Of a stretch of 38,978 nucleotides of DNA, positions 35,269 through 38,978 are shown piece by piece; position 1 is the first letter of the stretch, and every line of letters starts with the position of its first letter. Below the pieces are notes generated by a model. The model saw only the letters and a list, made by a program, of their open reading frames with translations, did not search any database and was not told the origin of the DNA. The stretch is from an uncultured Bacteroidales bacterium (GTDB lineage Bacteria; Bacteroidota; Bacteroidia; Bacteroidales; UBA932), in NCBI GenBank assembly GCA_944325465.1, contig CALVAE010000083.1:1-38978 (forward strand), given 5' to 3'. A program made the translations under genes and the position numbers.

Positions 35269-35983
35269 GACGGACAAGGTCTCTGGCTGCGGAATCCACC
35301 CTGGCCGTGATATCTTCACGCAGGTGGGAATCATCGATGAAGTCCAGCACCGGAGCAAGGAAAGAAAGCATCTGCAGCACCTTGGCCTCATCTTCAGGAA
35401 TGCCGCGAGACCGCATATAGAACTGTTCCTCCTCATTGAGGCGGCCGACCGTGGCTCCGTGCGAGCACTTGACATCATCCGCATAGATCTCGAGTTGGGG
35501 TTTCGTCCCGACCCGGGCATCGTCGGAAAGGATTATAGTATGGTTCTCCTGATAGGCCTCTGTCTTCTGCGCATCGGGGGCAACGGTTATCTTCCCGTAA
35601 AAGTCAGCCTTTGACTTTCCGGAGACCAGGCCCTTGAACAGTTGCCTGGAATTGCAGTGAGGCACGTTATGACGGACATCCATCATTACAGGCAACCGGT
35701 CCTCACCGTCACAGAGATAAATGCCGGAAACTGTCAGACCGGCACCCTCGCCGTTAAGGTCGGCTGTCAGTCTGATATCGGCACCGGCGCCCGGCATCAC
35801 TATATATACGAGATTAAGTACTGAATCCTTTTCCAGAACGACACTGTCGAAATCCTCCGCATCCATTGCGGGACGGGCCGTTCCGGAACAGGAAAGCAGC
35901 CTGCGTCCTCCGGCGCCGCTCATTATGACCATACTTGTGCTATGGCCTTCAGGTATGCTGAATATCTTTTCCATTTCACCCAT
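35246..35983 (-). CDS. sufD: SufD-like Fe-S assembly scaffold component (short form)
   Basis: This 245-residue protein matches the C-terminal half of SufD. It carries the end of the right-handed beta-helix (DFYGKITVAPDAQKTEAYQ and KPQLEIYADDVKCSHGATVG, with the conserved Cys-x-His) and the helical C-terminal domain (FYMRSRGIPEDEAKVLQML). Common SufD proteins have about 420-450 residues, so the N-terminal helical domain and the first part of the helix are missing. No in-frame remnant is possible upstream because sufC ends 18 bp before the start. SufD pairs with SufB and SufC to build [Fe-S] clusters. The start may be 35983 or the Met three codons later. The last 23 bp overlap the convergent lipoprotein gene. 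Confidence 0.85.
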   Translation of the reverse strand: MGEMEKIFSIPEGHSTSMVIMSGAGGRRLLSCSGTARPAMDAEDFDSVVLEKDSVLNLVYIVMPGAGADIRLTADLNGEGAGLTVSGIYLCDGEDRLPVMMDVRHNVPHCNSRQLFKGLVSGKSKADFYGKITVAPDAQKTEAYQENHTIILSDDARVGTKPQLEIYADDVKCSHGATVGRLNEEEQFYMRSRGIPEDEAKVLQMLSFLAPVLDFIDDSHLREDITARVDSAARDLVRLTSMSRW

Positions 35984-36001
35984 CTTCCTGACCGCATTTC
36001 C

Positions 36002-36751
36002 TTACCCTATACTGTCATAGCCGTCCGCCTCGATCTGCGCGACAAGTTCCCTTCCGGCTGTCTTCACTATTCTACCGTCTTTCAGCACGTGGACGACATC
36101 CGGCACGATATAATCCAGAAGCCTCTGGTAATGTGTGATTACTATCACCGCCTTCTCCGGAGTATGCAGGGAACTGACTCCTCCTGCCACAATCCTGAGC
36201 GCATCCACATCCAGTCCGCTGTCGGTCTCGTCCAGGATGGAAAGTACTGGGTCAAGCATCGCCATCTGGAAAATCTCGTTACGCTTCTTCTCGCCTCCGG
36301 AAAACCCGACATTCACCTCTCTCTTGGAGAATTCCGGCTTCATCTGCACGAAAGCCATCTTCTCTTTCATCAGTTTCAGGAATTCCCCGGCCTTCAGTTC
36401 CTCCTGTCCCTTGGCCTTGCGGCGGGCATTGACCGCTGTCTTCATGAAATTGGTTATGCTGACCCCCGGGATTTCCACAGGATACTGGAATGACAGGAAA
36501 ACACCTGCCCAGGAGCGCTCTTCGGGAGACATTTTCAGAAGATCCTGCCCGAGGAATGTGACACTGCCGCCTGTAACGGTATAATTCTCCCTTCCCGCAA
36601 GGACAGCGGACAGGGTGCTCTTCCCCGCCCCGTTCGGTCCCATTATCGCGTGGATTTCCCCTTTGCGGATTGTAAGGTCGATACCCTTGAGTATCTCCTT
36701 GCCTTCTATTCCCGCTTTCAGCCCCTTTATTTCCAATAATATATCGCTCAT
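36002..36751 (-). CDS. sufC: Fe-S cluster assembly ATPase SufC
   Basis: This 249-residue ABC-type ATPase without a membrane part drives SufBC2D. The Walker A loop is GPNGAGKST (about residues 38-46), the signature VGFSGGEKKRNE is near 150, and Walker B with the SufC-typical end is LSILDETDSGLD, followed by ALRIVAGGV. The switch His lies in VIVITHYQRLL. It stands 30 bp behind pnuC and 18 bp ahead of sufD, all on the minus strand. Confidence 0.97.
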   Translation of the reverse strand: MSDILLEIKGLKAGIEGKEILKGIDLTIRKGEIHAIMGPNGAGKSTLSAVLAGRENYTVTGGSVTFLGQDLLKMSPEERSWAGVFLSFQYPVEIPGVSITNFMKTAVNARRKAKGQEELKAGEFLKLMKEKMAFVQMKPEFSKREVNVGFSGGEKKRNEIFQMAMLDPVLSILDETDSGLDVDALRIVAGGVSSLHTPEKAVIVITHYQRLLDYIVPDVVHVLKDGRIVKTAGRELVAQIEADGYDSIG

Positions 36752-36781
36752 TTCAATGTATGTTTATCAATCCTTATATTA

Positions 36782-37441
36782 TCATGCATCCTTTCTGTAC
36801 AGTCTGAACCAGTTGAACAGAGACACGACTCCGTTTATCAGGTACAGTCCGCATACGAATGGCATAAACACATGACCGACAGATATATGCAATATCATCT
36901 GCGTTATATTCACCAGCAGCCAGCCTATCCAGCAGTCCCATTTCTTCAAGGCGGACAGGAACTGGGCAAGCAATATCAGCACCGTCACGCAGGCATCCAG
37001 ATACGGAACCGGGTCCGAAGGGAATACCCCGACAAACCATCTGTTGCCCATCATGCTCAACAGCCAGCCCCACAGCCACGCCAGGACAAAGACGGAAGCG
37101 ACCGCGACAATCCTCTGCGGCCACGTAAGCATCGAGACCTTCAGAGCATTGTGGTCCGCGGAACTTTCCTCTTCCTTTTTCGGATGTGTCCAGCGGTAAT
37201 GTCCCAGTATATTGATTCCCAAAGATATCGGTTGAAGAAGAAGGCTTGCGTACAGATGCTTGTTCCAGAACATCAGGAAAAGCAGGAAGGTGTACAGGTA
37301 GCCCACCCAGAAATTATACTTGCTGTTACGTCCCGCCAGAAAGACACACACAAGACCCGCCAGAGATGTCACCAGATCTATCAGCAGCACCGGTGTGTCC
37401 CCTCCGATGGTAAAAAGCCTGTAGTTTATTATATCATACAT
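36782..37441 (-). CDS. pnuC: PnuC-family nicotinamide riboside transporter
   Basis: This 219-residue inner-membrane protein has seven hydrophobic segments. It has the size and pattern of PnuC: NFWVGYLYTFLLFLMFW early on, GHYRWTHPKKEE in the cytoplasmic loop (the W-x-x-P type motif), and FLSALKKWDCWIGWLLVNI in the sixth segment, where PnuC proteins recognise the riboside. PnuC transporters move nicotinamide riboside (or a related vitamin) by facilitated diffusion for NAD synthesis. The gene is embedded between sufB (25 bp upstream) and sufC (30 bp downstream). No kinase gene (nadR-like) is next to it. Related PnuT/PnuX proteins carry thiamine or riboflavin, so the exact substrate is uncertain. 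Confidence 0.85.
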   Translation of the reverse strand: MYDIINYRLFTIGGDTPVLLIDLVTSLAGLVCVFLAGRNSKYNFWVGYLYTFLLFLMFWNKHLYASLLLQPISLGINILGHYRWTHPKKEEESSADHNALKVSMLTWPQRIVAVASVFVLAWLWGWLLSMMGNRWFVGVFPSDPVPYLDACVTVLILLAQFLSALKKWDCWIGWLLVNITQMILHISVGHVFMPFVCGLYLINGVVSLFNWFRLYRKDA

Positions 37442-37466
37442 CCGTTCTTTCCTTTATGTCTGTCCG

Positions 37467-38912
37467 CTATCCCACCGAACCTTCAAGGGACACCGACAGC
37501 AGTTTCTGGGCTTCGACCGCAAACTCCATCGGCAGTTTGGACAGCACTTCCCTGGCATAGCCGTTCACTATCAGCCCCACGGCCTCTTCCGGACCTATCC
37601 CCCTCTGGTTGCAATAGAACAGTTGTTCCTCGCTGATCTTGGAGGTCGTAGCCTCGTGCTCCACCACTGCCGTCCTGCTGGCATTCCGGATGTCAGGGAA
37701 GGTATGTGCCCCGCATTTGTCTCCGATAAGAAGACTGTCGCACTGGGAGAAGTTCCTTGCATTCTCCGCTCCCGGAAGCATTTGCACCAGTCCGCGGTAA
37801 CTGTTCTGGCTATGCCCTGCGGATATTCCCTTGCTGACTATCCTGCTTCTGGTATTCTTCCCTATATGAATCATCTTGGTACCCGTATCCGCCTGCTGGT
37901 AATTGTTCGTCACCGCCACCGAATAGAATTCGGATGACGAATTGTCCCCTTTCAGTATGGTGGACGGGTATTTCCAGGTAATGGCGGACCCCGTCTCCAC
38001 CTGGGTCCATGAAAGATGGCTTCCCTCGCCCTTGCATATTCCCCTCTTTGTCACGAAATTGAAAATTCCGCCCTTGCCTTCGGCATCTCCCGGATACCAG
38101 TTCTGTACGGTGGAATATTTCACTTCCGCATCTTTCTCCACCACTATCTCCACGACTGCCGCGTGCAACTGGTTCTCATCCCGCATGGGAGCAGTACAGC
38201 CTTCCATATAACTGACATACGACCCTTCATCCGCAACTATCAGCGTACGCTCGAACTGGCCGGTCCCCCTCGCATTGATCCTGAAATAACTTGACAGTTC
38301 CATCGGGCATCTCACCCCTTTCGGAATATAGCAGAAAGAACCGTCACTGAATACGGCGGAATTCAATGCGGAATAGAAATTATCCCCTATCGGGACCACA
38401 GATGCAAGGTATTTCCTGACAAGGTCCGGATGTTCCCTGACAGCCTCCGAAAAGGAACAGAAAATGATTCCCTTGTCGGCAAGGGCCTTACGGAAAGTTG
38501 TCGTCACCGATACCGAATCAAAGACCGCATCCACGGCAACCCCTGCCAGGGCAGCCCTCTCGTTCAGAGGAATGCCCAGTTTCTCGAAGGTGGCTTCCAG
38601 CTCGGGATCTATCTCCTTCGGCCTGTCGCTGTCCTTCTTGGGTGCAGCGTAATATATGATGTCCTGAAAATCGATTTCAGGTATATCCAGATGCGCCCAT
38701 TCCGGCATCTGCATTTTCTGCCATCTGCGGAATGCCTCCAGCCTGAACTCAAGAAGCCATTCCGGTTCGTCTTTCTTTGCAGAGATGAGACGTATAATGT
38801 CCTCGTTCAGGCCTTTCGGGATGAACTCCTGGTCCACATCCGTGACAAACCCGTGTTCATATTCCTTACGGGCAAGTCCTTCAAGTATATCTTTCTCTGT
38901 ATTAACGTCCAT
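37467..38912 (-). CDS. sufB: Fe-S cluster assembly scaffold SufB
   Basis: This 481-residue scaffold protein takes sulfur and assembles the nascent cluster with SufC and SufD in the cytoplasm. Typical sequence includes [25 protein letters not shown], then [16 protein letters not shown] near the N-terminus, [14 protein letters not shown] in the middle, and the C-terminal [21 protein letters not shown] with the family Cys. The length is normal for SufB, unlike the short SufD two genes later. It is the first gene of the sufB-pnuC-sufC-sufD unit. No sufS or sufE is in the window. The promoter lies so close that the message would be almost leaderless. Confidence 0.97.
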   Translation of the reverse strand: MDVNTEKDILEGLARKEYEHGFVTDVDQEFIPKGLNEDIIRLISAKKDEPEWLLEFRLEAFRRWQKMQMPEWAHLDIPEIDFQDIIYYAAPKKDSDRPKEIDPELEATFEKLGIPLNERAALAGVAVDAVFDSVSVTTTFRKALADKGIIFCSFSEAVREHPDLVRKYLASVVPIGDNFYSALNSAVFSDGSFCYIPKGVRCPMELSSYFRINARGTGQFERTLIVADEGSYVSYMEGCTAPMRDENQLHAAVVEIVVEKDAEVKYSTVQNWYPGDAEGKGGIFNFVTKRGICKGEGSHLSWTQVETGSAITWKYPSTILKGDNSSSEFYSVAVTNNYQQADTGTKMIHIGKNTRSRIVSKGISAGHSQNSYRGLVQMLPGAENARNFSQCDSLLIGDKCGAHTFPDIRNASRTAVVEHEATTSKISEEQLFYCNQRGIGPEEAVGLIVNGYAREVLSKLPMEFAVEAQKLLSVSLEGSVG

Positions 38913-38919
38913 AATCCTG

Positions 38920-38951
38920 CAAATATACGCAGAAGCCGAGAGTAGAGCAAA
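38920..38951 (-). promoter_or_regulatory. Consensus promoter of the suf operon
   Basis: On the minus strand TTTG (38951-38948), a 20-bp spacer, then TATATTTG (38927-38920), an exact Bacteroidota -33/-7 pair. The start site would fall near 38916-38914, only a few bases before the sufB ATG at 38912. Confidence 0.7.
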
Positions 38952-38960
38952 TTTATTTGC
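38947..38960. promoter_or_regulatory. Palindrome over the suf -33 box (operator candidate)
   Basis: GCAAAT-TT-ATTTGC is a perfect 6-bp inverted repeat with a 2-bp centre. Its left arm contains the -33 TTTG of the sufB promoter. A regulator bound here would block the polymerase. Confidence 0.4.
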
Positions 38961-38978
38961 TTTGCCGAGGCGTGAACC

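Overview
The window looks like chromosomal DNA from an anaerobic Bacteroidales bacterium (phylum Bacteroidota). Four things support this: promoters of the TTTG-N(19-21)-TAnnTTTG type with little Shine-Dalgarno signal; an Oar-type TonB-dependent receptor paired with a BACON-domain lipoprotein; an F1Fo ATP synthase cluster in the order beta-epsilon-a-c-b-delta-alpha-gamma, with a signal peptide on subunit a; and a SUF Fe-S assembly operon. I cannot name the genus. The window is densely coded and no rRNA, tRNA, CRISPR array or intact mobile element was seen.

Layout. 1-377: an eroded nuclease/transposase remnant and non-coding sequence. 378-5344 (minus): a two-gene unit of a giant 2-hydroxyacyl-CoA dehydratase activase-like protein and a TetR regulator, coupled by an ATGA overlap; a dispersed repeat family forms the tail of the giant protein. 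5453-10499 (minus): an apparent operon of a secreted S41 protease fused to a GH43 glycosidase, a short-chain polyprenyl diphosphate synthase and a U32 peptidase. 10627-13705 (plus): rdgB, then topA with its own promoter inside a 13-bp inverted repeat. 13822-15027: an Lrp/AsnC regulator and ispD, convergent and overlapping at their 3' ends. 15227-20880 (plus): the cell-shape operon mreB-mreC-mreD-mrdA-rodA. 20989-27690 (plus): the complete ATP synthase cluster. 27800-28546 (plus): fabG. 28744-33635 (minus): TonB receptor followed by a BACON/OB-like lipoprotein. 34030-35268 (plus): an orphan lipoprotein with propeller-like repeats. 35246-38912 (minus): sufB-pnuC-sufC-sufD, with pnuC lodged inside the suf operon and an unusually short SufD.

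Most of the window is housekeeping: envelope growth (elongasome, isoprenoid precursors, fatty acids), energy (ATP synthase), Fe-S clusters, nucleotide hygiene and DNA topology. The points most worth a second look are the S41-GH43 fusion, the repeat-derived tail of the activase, the half-length SufD with pnuC in its operon, the inverted repeats placed on the topA, ispD and sufB promoters, and the TonB/BACON-OB pair beside an orphan propeller-like lipoprotein. I saw no clear candidate for a wholly new multi-gene system.
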